A DNA stretch of 64,000 bases, from NCBI GenBank assembly GCA_023419535.1, contig JAEZXX010000073.1, positions 1 through 64,000 of the forward strand, written 5' to 3'. The stretch comes from Pseudomonadota bacterium (GTDB taxonomy: Bacteria; Pseudomonadota; Alphaproteobacteria; Rhizobiales; Rhizobiaceae). The notes beneath the pieces were generated by a model. The model made no database searches. It was not told the DNA's origin and saw only the letters and a list, made by a program, of their open reading frames with translations. The translations under genes were made by a program, and so were the position numbers. Every line of letters begins with the position of its first letter. The stretch's first letter is position 1. Below are positions 44,477 to 53,581 of the stretch, piece after piece.

Positions 44477-44998
44477 ATGATTCGGCGCTACCCCGAATCG
44501 ATGCCGATCGTTTCTCCCGTCCCCTTCGAACCGCTCGTCGACGGCCGCCAGTCGGAGCGCGCCATGATGGTGCGCCGCGGCGTCCAGCGCCTGATGATCG
44601 CGCGACGCGTCTCGGCGCTTCCCGAGTTCCCGCTCGTCTCGGGCCGTCGCGCGGATTTGATCTGCCTGTCGGAGAAGGGCGAGTTCACGATCGTGGAGAT
44701 CAAGACCTCGATCGAGGACTTCCGGGTCGACCGAAAATGGCCGGAGTACCGCCAGCATTGCGACCGGCTGTTCTTCGCCACCCACCCGGGCGTGCCGGAG
44801 ACCATCTTCCCCGAGGAATGCGGGCTGATCGTCTCGGACGGCTACGGCGCCGAACTCCTGCGCGATGCCCCCGAGCATCGCCTGTCGCCGGCGACCCGCA
44901 AGGCATTGACGCTGCGCTTCGGCCGCATCGCCGCCGACCGGCTGCAGCAGGCGGAATGGGCCGCGAACCCCTATATGACAGGGCTCGCGGAGGATTGA
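44477..44998 (+). CDS. MmcB family DNA repair protein
   Basis: A 173-residue protein of the MmcB/DUF1052 family, named for mitomycin C sensitivity in Caulobacter. The core has RRADLICLSEKGEFTIVEIKTS, marked by ADLICL and VEIKTS, which gives the D and ExK residues of a PD-(D/E)XK nuclease fold. FRVDRKWPEYRQHCD and FFATHPGVP follow. It probably acts on damaged DNA. ATG at 44477 and ATG at 44501 are both possible starts. Divergent from the MFS gene and convergent with actR. Confidence 0.85.
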   Translation: MIRRYPESMPIVSPVPFEPLVDGRQSERAMMVRRGVQRLMIARRVSALPEFPLVSGRRADLICLSEKGEFTIVEIKTSIEDFRVDRKWPEYRQHCDRLFFATHPGVPETIFPEECGLIVSDGYGAELLRDAPEHRLSPATRKALTLRFGRIAADRLQQAEWAANPYMTGLAED

Positions 44999-45053
44999 GA
45001 CATTTTCCGAGGCCGCATGAGCGAGCCCGGAAAGTCCGACGCGGACTGAGGCC

Positions 45054-45635
45054 TCAGCGCGGCGCGCGCTTGGCCAGGATGCGCTGGAGCGTGCGGCGGT
45101 GCATCGAGAGGCGCCGCGCCGTCTCCGAGACGTTACGCTCGCACAGCTCGTAGACGCGCTGGATGTGCTCCCAGCGCACCCGGTCGGCCGACATCGGGTT
45201 CTCGGGAAGCTCGATCTTCTCGCCCGGCGTGCGATGCAATGCCGCGACGATCTCGTCGGCATCGGCGGGTTTGGCGAGATAGTCGACCGCTCCGAGCTTC
45301 ACTGCCCGCACCGCCGTCGCGATATTGCCGTAGCCGGTGAGGACGACCGCCTTGGTGTCGGGGCTTCGCTCATGCAGCGCCTCGACGATCTCCAGCCCGT
45401 TCCCGGCCCCGAGCCGCATGTCGACCACCGCGAAGGAAGGCGGATCGGCGGCGATGGCCGCCAGACCCTCCGGCACGCCCTCCGCGGTGCGCACGTCGTA
45501 GCCGCGCGTCTCGAAGGCGCGCGCCAGACGGGTGAGGAAGGCGCGATCGTCGTCGACGAGAAGGATGGATTGGTGGGCGCCGGAGAGGTCGGACCCGTAT
45601 CGGGACCCAGCGGCGCTCTGATGGGCAAGGCTCAT
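45054..45635 (-). CDS. actR: ActR/RegA-type redox response regulator
   Basis: A 193-residue response regulator. The receiver domain (residues 22-140) has the phosphoacceptor aspartate at 72 in VVDMRLG, the acidic pair in VDDDRAF and the lysine in LAKPADADE. The C-terminal Fis-type helix-turn-helix ends the protein (SETARRLSMHRRTLQRILAKR region, marked by RRLSMHRRTLQR). RegA-type regulators control respiration, nitrogen and carbon genes in response to redox state. The sensor actS lies 96 bases upstream on the same strand. Confidence 0.94.
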   Translation of the reverse strand: MSLAHQSAAGSRYGSDLSGAHQSILLVDDDRAFLTRLARAFETRGYDVRTAEGVPEGLAAIAADPPSFAVVDMRLGAGNGLEIVEALHERSPDTKAVVLTGYGNIATAVRAVKLGAVDYLAKPADADEIVAALHRTPGEKIELPENPMSADRVRWEHIQRVYELCERNVSETARRLSMHRRTLQRILAKRAPR

Positions 45636-45731
45636 TGATCAGCTTCCCTTCTTTTCGAACAAGATGGGAACTTTCGTCGTCGCGATCAACGTCTTTCGCG
45701 CCCGACCGGCGTTCTTGGCTGCGGGAGCAGC

Positions 45732-47132
45732 CTATTGCGCCGGGAGGGCGCTCGCGCCGTCCATCGCCTCGTCCCGGCCGGCGCGAGGGCGGGCGATAGA
45801 AGGAAGGGCGAGAACGGAGCGGGGCCAGACGATCTCGACCTTCGCGCCCGACAGGGTGCCCTGCGTCGCATTGGAAAAGACGATGGTTGCGCCGGACCGC
45901 TCCAGCAGGGTCTTGGCGATGAAGAGCCCGAGGCCGAGCCCGCCTCCGGAGGAGCGCGTCGGACGCTCCCGCCGCGACAGATAGGGGTCGCCGATGCGCG
46001 CCAGCGATTCGGGCGAGAAGCCCGGACCGTCGTCGAGCACCGTGACGCGGACGTCGTGCGCGCTCCAGCGGGTCTCGACCAGCACGCGACGTCCCGCGAA
46101 GTCGACCGCGTTCTCCACGATGTTGCCGAGCCCGTAGGAGATGCCGGCATTGCGGCGCAGGATCGGCTCCTCGCCCTGGCGTTCGCGGATGGCGGTGTCG
46201 ATGACGATGCCCATGCCCTGGTGCGGCGACACGGCCTCGTCCACGAGCGCGCCCAGCGAGAGCTGCGCCATGTGCTCCTCGGAGGAGGAGGGGAGGCTGG
46301 AGAGGCGGCGCAGGATGTCCCGGCAGCGCTCCGACTGGGCGATGAGGAGATCGATGTCCTCCCGCATCGGGTCGCCCGGCGGACAGGCGCGTCCCATCTC
46401 CTTGGCGACGAGCGAGATGGTGGCGAGCGGGGTCCCGAGTTCGTGGGCGGCGGCGGCCGCCAGTCCGTCCAGCGCCGAGAGATGCTGCTCGCGCTGGAGC
46501 ACGAGCTCGGTCGCGCCCAGGGCGTCGGAGACCGCGCGGGCCTCGGCGGCGACGCGGTAGACGTAGACGGTGGCGAAGACGATCGTCGTGACGACCGAGA
46601 ACCAGAGGCCGCCGAGATAGAGGCCGGGCAGGTCGAGCGTGTGACCGGGGATCCAGGGCAGCGGCAGATGCGCGAAGAGCAGGAGCGTCGCCGAGGCGAT
46701 GGCGACCAGCGACAGGCCGACCACGGTCGTCGCGGGCTGCGTCGCGGCGGCCACGATCGCCGGCAGGATCAGGAACAGCGCGAACGGGTTGCTCAAGCCG
46801 CCGGTGAGGAACATCAAGCCCGTCGGCTGCAGGACGTCGAAGAGGAGGACGAGCGCTGCGGCGCGCGAGGACAGGCGGTGGCTGTGACGGAAGCGGAGCG
46901 TGAGCGCGACGTTCAGCGCCGCCGACAGGGCGATCAACGCCAGACAGGCGACGACCGGATAGGGGAACCACAGGCCCCAGGCGACGAAGACGCAGGCCGC
47001 GATCTGGCCGGCGACCGAGACCCAGCGAAGCCGCACCAGCGTCGCCGCCCGCATGCGCTGGCTCTCGCGCACGGGAGGCGCGAGGCGCTGGAACGCGAAG
47101 CTCCAGGAGGGGCGTGAGGCGAGGCTCGACAT
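45732..47132 (-). CDS. actS: ActS/RegB-type redox sensor histidine kinase
   Basis: A 466-residue kinase. Six membrane helices lie within residues 30-200, with the ubiquinone-binding GGLSNPF motif on the periplasmic side. The H-box AAAAHELGTPLATI is near residue 228. ERCRDIL carries a cysteine placed like the redox cysteine of RegB (by memory of the family), and a second cysteine lies in RACPPGD. The ATPase domain has N-box GNIVENAVDFA, DDGPGFS and GLGLGLF. It phosphorylates ActR. Divergent from panC with a 140-base gap. Confidence 0.94.
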   Translation of the reverse strand: MSSLASRPSWSFAFQRLAPPVRESQRMRAATLVRLRWVSVAGQIAACVFVAWGLWFPYPVVACLALIALSAALNVALTLRFRHSHRLSSRAAALVLLFDVLQPTGLMFLTGGLSNPFALFLILPAIVAAATQPATTVVGLSLVAIASATLLLFAHLPLPWIPGHTLDLPGLYLGGLWFSVVTTIVFATVYVYRVAAEARAVSDALGATELVLQREQHLSALDGLAAAAAHELGTPLATISLVAKEMGRACPPGDPMREDIDLLIAQSERCRDILRRLSSLPSSSEEHMAQLSLGALVDEAVSPHQGMGIVIDTAIRERQGEEPILRRNAGISYGLGNIVENAVDFAGRRVLVETRWSAHDVRVTVLDDGPGFSPESLARIGDPYLSRRERPTRSSGGGLGLGLFIAKTLLERSGATIVFSNATQGTLSGAKVEIVWPRSVLALPSIARPRAGRDEAMDGASALPAQ

Positions 47133-47272
47133 CGACGATGAAATAGACGGGCCGGCGCTCGTGCACAGTGGCCCGCGACGATGGCGCGCGGGCGCGGCTG
47201 TCGAAATTCCTGCGTGACGCGGGCGGACGAACGCGGCAAAGGGAAGGTCGATCTGGGGAGGACGATACCGGT

Positions 47273-48124
47273 TTGGACACCGTCGACAGCATCGCGGCTC
47301 TTCGCGCCGCCCTCGAACCGCATCGCCGGGCGGGGCGCTCGATCGGGCTCGTCCCGACCATGGGCTATCTGCACCACGGCCATATGGAGCTCGCCCGCCG
47401 TGCCCGCGCGGACAACGACGTCGTGGTGCTGACGATCTTCGTGAACCCGACGCAGTTCGGCCCGAACGAAGACTTCGCCTCCTATCCGCGCGATCTCGAC
47501 CGCGACTTCGCGCTCGCCCGGGAGAACGGCGTCGATCTCGTCTTCGCGCCCTCGGTCGAAGAGATGTATCCCGGCCCCGTCGAGACCCATGTCGAGGTCG
47601 AGACCCTGTCGGACATTCTGATCGGGGCGCAGCGGCCCGGCCATTTCCGAGGCGTCGCGACCGTCGTCTCCAAGCTCTTCAACATCGCGCAGCCGACCCG
47701 CGCCTATTTCGGCGAGAAGGACTTCCAGCAGCTGGCGGTCATCCGCCGCATGGTGCGCGACCTCTGCGTGCCGGTCGGGATCGTCGGCGTCCCGACCGTG
47801 CGGGAGGCGGACGGGCTGGCGGCCTCCTCGCGCAACGTGCGCCTGTCGCCACAGGATCGGACGGCCGCTTCCGTGATGTCGCGGGCCCTCGATCTGGCGG
47901 CGCGGCTCGCGGAGGAGGGCGAGCGCGAGCCGCGGGCGATCGTCGGGGCGATGACCCGGCTCTTTGGGGGCGAGAAACGCGCGGCCGTCGCCTCCATCGA
48001 CATTCGGGACGCCGAGACCTTGGACGAGGTCGATCGCCTCGGCGTGCGCGACGCCGTGGTGCTCGTCACGGTGCGCTTCGGCGCCGTCCTTCTGATCGAC
48101 CAGCGCGTCCTGCCCGCCGCCTAG
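47273..48124 (+). CDS. panC: Pantothenate synthetase
   Basis: A 283-residue ligase that joins pantoate and beta-alanine with ATP, the last step of pantothenate synthesis. The HIGH-like motif is PTMGYLHHGH, and VFVNPTQFGPNEDF, GEKDFQQLAVIRRM and SSRNVRLS are family landmarks. The start is TTG at 47273 after GGGGAGG, 11 bases upstream. An open frame extends to 47168, but its residues do not resemble PanC. panB starts 16 bases downstream, so the two form an operon. Confidence 0.94.
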   Translation: MDTVDSIAALRAALEPHRRAGRSIGLVPTMGYLHHGHMELARRARADNDVVVLTIFVNPTQFGPNEDFASYPRDLDRDFALARENGVDLVFAPSVEEMYPGPVETHVEVETLSDILIGAQRPGHFRGVATVVSKLFNIAQPTRAYFGEKDFQQLAVIRRMVRDLCVPVGIVGVPTVREADGLAASSRNVRLSPQDRTAASVMSRALDLAARLAEEGEREPRAIVGAMTRLFGGEKRAAVASIDIRDAETLDEVDRLGVRDAVVLVTVRFGAVLLIDQRVLPAA

Positions 48125-48140
48125 AGAAAGGGAGCCTGCC

Positions 48141-48959
48141 ATGAGCGCTCGCACCGGACAGAAGCGTCTGACGGCGCCGGAGATATTCGCCCGCAAGGGC
48201 GGCGAGCCGATCGTCTCGCTCACCGCCTACAGCGCCACCACGGCGAGGCTCGTCGATCCACATTGCGACTTCGTGCTCGTCGGCGACAGCCTCGCCATGG
48301 TCGAGCACGGCATGGACTCCACGCTCGGCGCGACGCTGGAGATGATGATCCTGCACGGCGCGGCCGTGGTGCGCGGCTCGTCGAGCGCCATGGTCGTCGT
48401 CGACATGCCCTTCGGTTCCTACGAGGCCTCGCCGGAGAAGGCCTTCGAGAGCGCGGCTCGCATCCTTAGCGAGACGGGCTGCTCGGCGGTGAAGCTGGAG
48501 GGCGGCGAGCGCATGGGGGAGACGATCCGCTTCCTGGCCGCGCGCGGCATTCCGGTGATGGCCCATATCGGCCTGACGCCGCAGTCGGTCATGGCCTTCG
48601 GCGGCTTCAAGACGCAGGGGCGCGAGCGCGCGGCCTGGGAGGGCGTTCTGGCCGATGCGCGAGCCGTCTCGCAGGCGGGGGCCTTCGCCGTCGTCGTGGA
48701 AGGCGTCGTCGAGCCGCTGGCCGAGCGGATCACCGCCGAGATCGCGGCGCCCACCATCGGCATCGGCGCATCCGCCGCGTGCGACGGGCAGATCCTCGTC
48801 CTGGAGGACATGCTCGGCTTCAACGAACGCGTTCCGCGCTTCGTCCACAAGTTCGGCGATCTGGGCGCTGCGGGGGACGCTGCGGTCGCGGCCTATGCGG
48901 CGGCGGTGCGCGAGCGCAGCTTTCCCGGTCCCCAGAACGTCTACCAGCCCAAGGATTAG
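48141..48959 (+). CDS. panB: 3-methyl-2-oxobutanoate hydroxymethyltransferase
   Basis: A 272-residue TIM-barrel enzyme that makes ketopantoate from 2-oxoisovalerate with methylenetetrahydrofolate. Landmarks are TAYSATTARLVD, the metal-binding VGDSLAMVEHG, the DMPFGSYEASPE segment and the MAHIGLTPQS region with conserved histidine. It follows panC closely, and AAAGGGAG precedes its ATG. Its last four bases overlap the end of the convergent hrpB. Confidence 0.96.
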   Translation: MSARTGQKRLTAPEIFARKGGEPIVSLTAYSATTARLVDPHCDFVLVGDSLAMVEHGMDSTLGATLEMMILHGAAVVRGSSSAMVVVDMPFGSYEASPEKAFESAARILSETGCSAVKLEGGERMGETIRFLAARGIPVMAHIGLTPQSVMAFGGFKTQGRERAAWEGVLADARAVSQAGAFAVVVEGVVEPLAERITAEIAAPTIGIGASAACDGQILVLEDMLGFNERVPRFVHKFGDLGAAGDAAVAAYAAAVRERSFPGPQNVYQPKD

Positions 48960-51412
48960 GTCCCGCGCGGCTTGGCGCGCGCCGTCGCGGGCGCGCTCGC
49001 CGGGTCTTCCGGCCAGGGATGGCGCGGGTAGCGGCCGCGAAGGTCGGCCCGCACGTCGCGCCAGGAGCCCGCCCAGAAGCCGGGCAGGTCCCGCGTGACC
49101 TGGATCGGGCGATGGGCGGGGGACAGGAGCTCCAGCGTCAGCGGCAGGCGCCCGCCCGCGACGCTCGGATGGCGCGTCAGGCCGAACAGCTCCTGAACGC
49201 GCACCGCAAGGACGGCCTGTCCGTCCTCGTAGCGGATCGGCAGGCGCGAACCCGTCGGCGCGGTGAAGTGCGAGGGCGCCGAGCGGTCGAGTTCGGCGGC
49301 CAGGCCGGGCGGCAGGCGCGACATCAGCCCCTCGCGCACGGCCCCGCCCGAAATGTCGGCGACGCGCGAGGCGCCGGGTACGAAGGGTCCGAGCCAGTCC
49401 CGCAGGGAACCCGCAAGCGTTTCCTCGTCGACGGCCGGCCAGGGTTCCCCGATCTCCGCGGCGAGGAAGGCGAGGCGCTGCAGCAGGCGCTCGGTCTCCT
49501 TGTCGTCGAGGATGGCCGGCAGCCCGAGCTTGCCGATCCCCTCCAGAAGCACGGAAAGGACGGCGTCGGGGCAGGGGTCCTTCAGCGGCGTCTCGTCCAG
49601 TGTCGCGCGCCCGATCCGCCGCACCAGCCGCGCGCGAACCGACCGGCTCGCCGGATCGAAGGCGAGGCGCTCCTCCTCGACGATCCGGCCTCCCGCGATC
49701 TGCGCCAGCCCGTCCGGCGACAGCGCGGCGGCCGAAAGGATGCGGGGCTGGCGCGCTTGCCCCTGCAGCTCGGCCGCGACAAGAAGCTTTTCGCGCGCCA
49801 GCGCATGGGTCTCGTCGACGGCGCCCCCACGCCCGTTGGCCAGCACATAGGCGCCGCGGTTCCCGCGCTGGACGGCGATGCGGTCGGGATAGGCGAGCGC
49901 CAGCAGCGCGCCGGTCTCCTGCGTGCCGACGCCGCCGTCCGGGCCGCCGGCGGCGATCCGGGCCGCCAGGTTCGACGCCGCCTTCGCGCGTGGGCCGCGA
50001 TCGGCCCGCCATCGGCGCAGCCGCTCGTCGAGGTCGGCATCGGTTCCCCCGAGGCCCCGTTCGGTCAGGAGAACGGCGATCTCGGCCGCGTGCCGTCGGG
50101 AAGGCCCGGGCGCGGCGCCGGTCACCATCCGAGCCAGGCGCGGCGGCAGGGCCAGCGCACGCATGGCCTCGCCGGTCGGCGTCAGCCGTCCGTCGCCGTC
50201 GAAGGCGCCGAGGTCGGTCAGCAGCGTGCGCGCCTCGGCGAGCGCCGGTGCCGGCGGCGGGTCGAGAAAGGCGAGGGCGCCCGGATCGCTCACCCCGAAG
50301 GCCGCGCAGTCGAGAAGCAGGGCGGACAAGTCGGCCGAAAGGATCTCCGGTGGATCGAAGGCGTCGAGCGCGGCCTCCTGCGCCGCGCGCCACAAGCGGA
50401 TGGAGACGCCGGGTTCCGTGCGACCGGCCCGGCCCGTGCGCTGCGCGGCGCTCGCGCGCGAGACGCGGACCGTCTCCAGCCGCGACAGGCCCGTCGCGGG
50501 CTCGAAGACCGGGCGGCGGGAGAGGCCCGAATCGACGACGACGCGGACCCCCTCGATCGTCAGCGAGGTCTCTGCGATCGAGGTCGCGAGGACGACCTTG
50601 CGCGTGCCGGGCTCGGCGGGCCGCACGGCCCGATCCTGCGCGCCCGCCTCCATGGCGCCGAACAGCGGAGCGAGGGTCACGTTCCCCGCGACCCGGGACG
50701 ACAGCCGCTCGCCCGTGCGCTCGATCTCGCGCTGCCCGGGCAGGAAGGCGAGGACGCTGCCCCTCTCGCTCGCCAGCGCATCGAGAATCGCGCGGGTCAT
50801 CGCATCCTCGATCGGCTCGGCCGGATCGCGATCGACGTGCCGGATCTCGACCGGATAGGCGCGGCCCCGGCTCTCGACGACGGGAGCGTCGAGGAGCTCG
50901 GCCACCCGCGCGCCGTCGAGCGTCGCCGACATGACGAGAAGCTTCAGGTCCTCTCGCAGCGCGCCGCGCACGTCGAGGGCCAGCGCCAGGCCGAAATCGC
51001 CCTCCAGCGAGCGCTCGTGGAACTCGTCGAAGAGGACGGCCGAGACCCCTGTCAGCTCCGGATCCGACAGGATCATCCGCGTGAAGACGCCCTCTGTCAC
51101 GACCTCGATGCGGGTCGCCTTCGAGACGCGGGTGTCGAGCCGCATGCGCCAGCCGACCGTCTCACCGACGCTCTCGCCGAGGAGCGAAGCCATGCGTGCG
51201 GCGGCGGCCCGCGCGGCGAGGCGGCGGGGCTCGACGAGCAGGATGCGGCCCGTCCCGGTTCCGTCGCGGGACAGGAGATCGAGCGGCACGAGGGTCGTCT
51301 TGCCCGCGCCGGGCGGGGCGACGAGCACGGCGGCGCCGCGCTTCTCCAGCGCATGGGCCAAAGGATCGAGAACGGCGGTGACGGGAAGGTTGGGGAGGGA
51401 GCGGTCAGGCAC
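48956..51412 (-). CDS. hrpB: ATP-dependent helicase HrpB
   Basis: An 818-residue DEAH-type helicase. Motif I is VAPPGAGKTT near residue 40, motif II is DEFHERSLEGD (DEFH variant typical of HrpB), motif III is SATLDGARV, and motif VI is QRTGRAGRTEPG. The HA2-like and C-terminal HrpB-specific domains fill the second half, ending with YPRHPWPEDP. The biological role is not settled. It lies 8 bases after the vapC stop on the same strand, but function and spacing do not prove co-transcription. Confidence 0.93.
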   Translation of the reverse strand: MPDRSLPNLPVTAVLDPLAHALEKRGAAVLVAPPGAGKTTLVPLDLLSRDGTGTGRILLVEPRRLAARAAAARMASLLGESVGETVGWRMRLDTRVSKATRIEVVTEGVFTRMILSDPELTGVSAVLFDEFHERSLEGDFGLALALDVRGALREDLKLLVMSATLDGARVAELLDAPVVESRGRAYPVEIRHVDRDPAEPIEDAMTRAILDALASERGSVLAFLPGQREIERTGERLSSRVAGNVTLAPLFGAMEAGAQDRAVRPAEPGTRKVVLATSIAETSLTIEGVRVVVDSGLSRRPVFEPATGLSRLETVRVSRASAAQRTGRAGRTEPGVSIRLWRAAQEAALDAFDPPEILSADLSALLLDCAAFGVSDPGALAFLDPPPAPALAEARTLLTDLGAFDGDGRLTPTGEAMRALALPPRLARMVTGAAPGPSRRHAAEIAVLLTERGLGGTDADLDERLRRWRADRGPRAKAASNLAARIAAGGPDGGVGTQETGALLALAYPDRIAVQRGNRGAYVLANGRGGAVDETHALAREKLLVAAELQGQARQPRILSAAALSPDGLAQIAGGRIVEEERLAFDPASRSVRARLVRRIGRATLDETPLKDPCPDAVLSVLLEGIGKLGLPAILDDKETERLLQRLAFLAAEIGEPWPAVDEETLAGSLRDWLGPFVPGASRVADISGGAVREGLMSRLPPGLAAELDRSAPSHFTAPTGSRLPIRYEDGQAVLAVRVQELFGLTRHPSVAGGRLPLTLELLSPAHRPIQVTRDLPGFWAGSWRDVRADLRGRYPRHPWPEDPASAPATARAKPRGT

Positions 51413-51420
51413 GGACTTGC

Positions 51421-51852
51421 TCAGCCGAGGTCCTGAAGGCCGACGAACTCCACCTCCAAGGGCTCGAAATGCCGCCGGTTCTCGGTAATGACCACAAGTC
51501 CCCTCGATCGAGCCGTCGCGGCGATGGCGATATCTGCGAAGCCCGGATGTCGCCCCTTCGCGGTTGCCGCATCCGCCATCTCACCAGCATGCCTCGCGGC
51601 TTCGAGGTCGAAGGAGAGGACGCGCGACCCGAAACCTTCGATCAGGCGCCCCAGCCATTGCTCGAGGGCCGCGGAGCGGCCGTGTCCGCCTGCGCGGTGA
51701 AGCTTGCGGATTCCGACATGGATTTCGCAGATCGCGATGGTGGGAATGAAGAGCGACGACGAATGCCGACGAATGGCGCTCGCCGCTTCGATGCCGACAC
51801 GGTCCGGCGCCAGCAGGGACAGGGAAGAGGTGTCGAGAAGGAAACCGCTCAA
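51421..51852 (-). CDS. VapC-type PIN domain toxin
   Basis: A 143-residue PIN ribonuclease. Acidic catalytic positions appear as LLDTSSLS (residue 7), AICEIHVGI (about 43), and GFADIAIAATA (about 108), with VITENRRHF at the end. Such toxins cleave tRNA or rRNA when the antitoxin is degraded. Its start overlaps the antitoxin gene stop by four bases. The operon is controlled from the inverted repeat upstream of the antitoxin gene. The target RNA cannot be read from sequence. Confidence 0.9.
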   Translation of the reverse strand: MSGFLLDTSSLSLLAPDRVGIEAASAIRRHSSSLFIPTIAICEIHVGIRKLHRAGGHGRSAALEQWLGRLIEGFGSRVLSFDLEAARHAGEMADAATAKGRHPGFADIAIAATARSRGLVVITENRRHFEPLEVEFVGLQDLG

Positions 51853-52091
51853 AGGTCGACCGAACGCATCGGGCTCTCATTGCGCTCGACGTCGACCCCT
51901 CCAGGAAAGGACAGAAGCAGATCGGCGAAGGAATCGCTCGTCTCCGGATAGAGGCGCCGCGCATCCTCCACAGAGACGAGAACAGCCGCGGGCCGACCGT
52001 GACGCGTGATCGTCGTCGGCTCGCCGCGCTCCGCCGCCTCTACGAGCGCGGAGAAGCCGGCCTTGGCATCACGGACCTGAAGCGTCCTCAT
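51849..52091 (-). CDS. Phd/YefM-type antitoxin of the VapC pair
   Basis: An 80-residue protein with the Phd/YefM fold. The N-terminus LQVRDAKAGFSALVEAAERGEPTTITRHG, marked by DAKAGFSALVEAAERGEP, is the DNA-binding dimer domain, followed by RPAAVLVSVEDARRL. The C-terminal 30 residues (PETSDSFADLLLSFPGG) should wrap the toxin. ATG at 52091 was chosen; the frame opens 9 codons earlier, but that part would run into the operator. It overlaps vapC by four bases. Binding of the complex to the repeat at 52106-52129 would repress the operon. Confidence 0.88.
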   Translation of the reverse strand: MRTLQVRDAKAGFSALVEAAERGEPTTITRHGRPAAVLVSVEDARRLYPETSDSFADLLLSFPGGVDVERNESPMRSVDL

Positions 52092-52105
52092 CCGACCACC
52101 CGAAG

Positions 52106-52129
52106 AATATGACCTCATGGGGTCATATT
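52106..52129 (-). promoter_or_regulatory. Inverted repeat, probable autoregulatory operator of the toxin-antitoxin operon
   Basis: AATATGACC and GGTCATATT form a perfect 9-bp inverted repeat with a 6-base spacer, 15 bases before the antitoxin start. It overlaps the predicted -10 box. Autoregulation through such a palindrome is usual for Phd/VapBC operons. Confidence 0.75.
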
Positions 52130-52153
52130 AGCGAGGGCTTGAGCGTCCCGCAA
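52125..52153 (-). promoter_or_regulatory. Candidate promoter of the toxin-antitoxin operon
   Basis: On the reverse strand TTGCGG (52153-52148) and TAATAT (52130-52125) are separated by exactly 17 bases. The -10 box shares six bases with the operator repeat, so repressor binding would block polymerase. Confidence 0.5.
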
Positions 52154-52242
52154 CGACTGCGACGCAATCCCCGTTCGCTTCCCGATCCCGCATCGGCTAA
52201 GAGGACCGCGATGCCCCGGTTCGCGGGGAAAGGAGCCGGCCG

Positions 52243-52998
52243 ATGTCGCAGACCGATCCGCAGGAGCGCAGGACGCTGGTCCTGACCGGGGCCTCGCGCG
52301 GCATCGGCCATGCGACGGTCAAGCGCTTCTCTCGCGAGGGCTGGCGCGTCATCACCTGTTCGCGGCAGGACTTCGCCGAAAACTGCCCCTGGCCGGCGGG
52401 CCCGGAGGACCACATCAAGGTCGATCTCTCCGATCAGGAGGACGTCGGCTACGCGACGTCGGAAATCCGCCGCCGCCTGGAGGCGGACGGCTCCCGCCTG
52501 CATGCGCTCGTCAACAATGCAGCGATCTCGCCGAAGGCGGAGAAGGGCGCGCGGATGGATTCCATCCACACGCCCATGCATGTCTGGCGCGACGTGTTCC
52601 AGGTGAACTTCTTCGCGCCGATCATGCTGGCGCGCGGGCTCTACAACGAACTCGCCAAGGCGCAGGGCTCGATCGTCAACGTCACCTCCATCGTCGGCAG
52701 CCGCGTCCACCCCTTCGCCGGCACCGCCTATGCGACGTCGAAAGCCGCGCTTTCCTCGCTGACGCGGGAGATGGCCGCCGATTTCGGACCTGCCGGCATC
52801 CGGGTGAATGCGATCGCGCCCGGCGAGATCGACACCGCCATCCTGTCGCCGGGCACCGAGAAGATCGTCGAGACGATCCCGCTGCGCCGGCTCGGCCTCA
52901 CCTCCGAAGTCGCCGACATCATCTACTTCCTGTGTTCGGGCCAGTCCTCCTACGTCACCGGGTCCGAAATCCACATCAACGGCGGCCAGCACGTCTGA
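52243..52998 (+). CDS. SDR family NAD(P)-dependent oxidoreductase
   Basis: A 251-residue classical short-chain dehydrogenase. The nucleotide-binding TGASRGIGHATV is at residues 16-27, and NNAAIS is near 88. The catalytic residues are the serine in VTSIVGS, and tyrosine and lysine in AYATSKAAL. The end GSEIHINGGQHV is typical. The substrate cannot be told from sequence. ATG at 52243 follows a GGAG-like site. It stands alone, convergent with the HdeD gene 10 bases away. Confidence 0.9.
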   Translation: MSQTDPQERRTLVLTGASRGIGHATVKRFSREGWRVITCSRQDFAENCPWPAGPEDHIKVDLSDQEDVGYATSEIRRRLEADGSRLHALVNNAAISPKAEKGARMDSIHTPMHVWRDVFQVNFFAPIMLARGLYNELAKAQGSIVNVTSIVGSRVHPFAGTAYATSKAALSSLTREMAADFGPAGIRVNAIAPGEIDTAILSPGTEKIVETIPLRRLGLTSEVADIIYFLCSGQSSYVTGSEIHINGGQHV

Positions 52999-53008
52999 GG
53001 ACGGGGCG

Positions 53009-53581
53009 TCAGCTTCGGCGGGCGCCGAGCGCCGCAGCCAGGAGGGCCGCGCCCGACAGGGCGAAGGAGAAGCCGAGGAACAGGCCGATCGCGACGACGG
53101 CCGTTCCCGGCAGGCCGACGACGAGGAACACCGCGAGCGCCACGTTGAGAGCCGCCGAGAGGTAGAGCAGGGTCGAGCGCCCGCTGACGCTGTGCAGGGC
53201 CCGGGCGAGCGCGAAGTTCGCGACCGCCGAGATCAGGAAGAAGACCGCGATCATCACGGTCAGCGAGACGGCGCCCGCGAAGGGGTCGAAGAGGACGATC
53301 AGCCCGAGCGCGAGGATCAGGATCGAGAAGACGATCCCGGACCGCCGCCCGGCGGAGCCCCGCATGGTGAAGGCGCCCACGAGGCCGAGAATCCCGGCCC
53401 CGGTGAGGAGCAGCCCGAAGAAGATCACCGTCGCGAAGGTCGCCGCGAAGGGGGCGGCGACGGCGAGAAGGCCGAGCACGAGCTGCGCCGCGCCCTGGAG
53501 GGCATAGGCCTTCCAGTAGCGGTGGACGTGGTGGCGGAGGTCCGCCTCGGTCGGCGTCAGACCGTCCCGTTCGAGCGCCAT
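53009..53581 (-). CDS. HdeD family acid-resistance membrane protein (DUF308)
   Basis: A 190-residue membrane protein with six helices arranged as three helix pairs. Repeats such as LVLGLLAVAAPFAATFATVIFFGLLL (recognised by GLLAVAAPF) and LGLIVLFDPFAGAVSLTVMIAVFFL (marked by GLIVLFDPFAG) carry the DPF/APF turn of DUF308. E. coli HdeD adds to acid tolerance at high cell density. ATG at 53581 has GGAG 9 bases upstream. Upstream of it lies a 352-base region with a REP-like hairpin. Confidence 0.88.
   Translation of the reverse strand: MALERDGLTPTEADLRHHVHRYWKAYALQGAAQLVLGLLAVAAPFAATFATVIFFGLLLTGAGILGLVGAFTMRGSAGRRSGIVFSILILALGLIVLFDPFAGAVSLTVMIAVFFLISAVANFALARALHSVSGRSTLLYLSAALNVALAVFLVVGLPGTAVVAIGLFLGFSFALSGAALLAAALGARRS

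Noticed and set aside
45046..45057. Palindrome CTGAGGCCTCAG at the end of actR.
   Set aside because: It overlaps the stop codon and last codon of actR and is short and GC-rich; chance is the simplest explanation.
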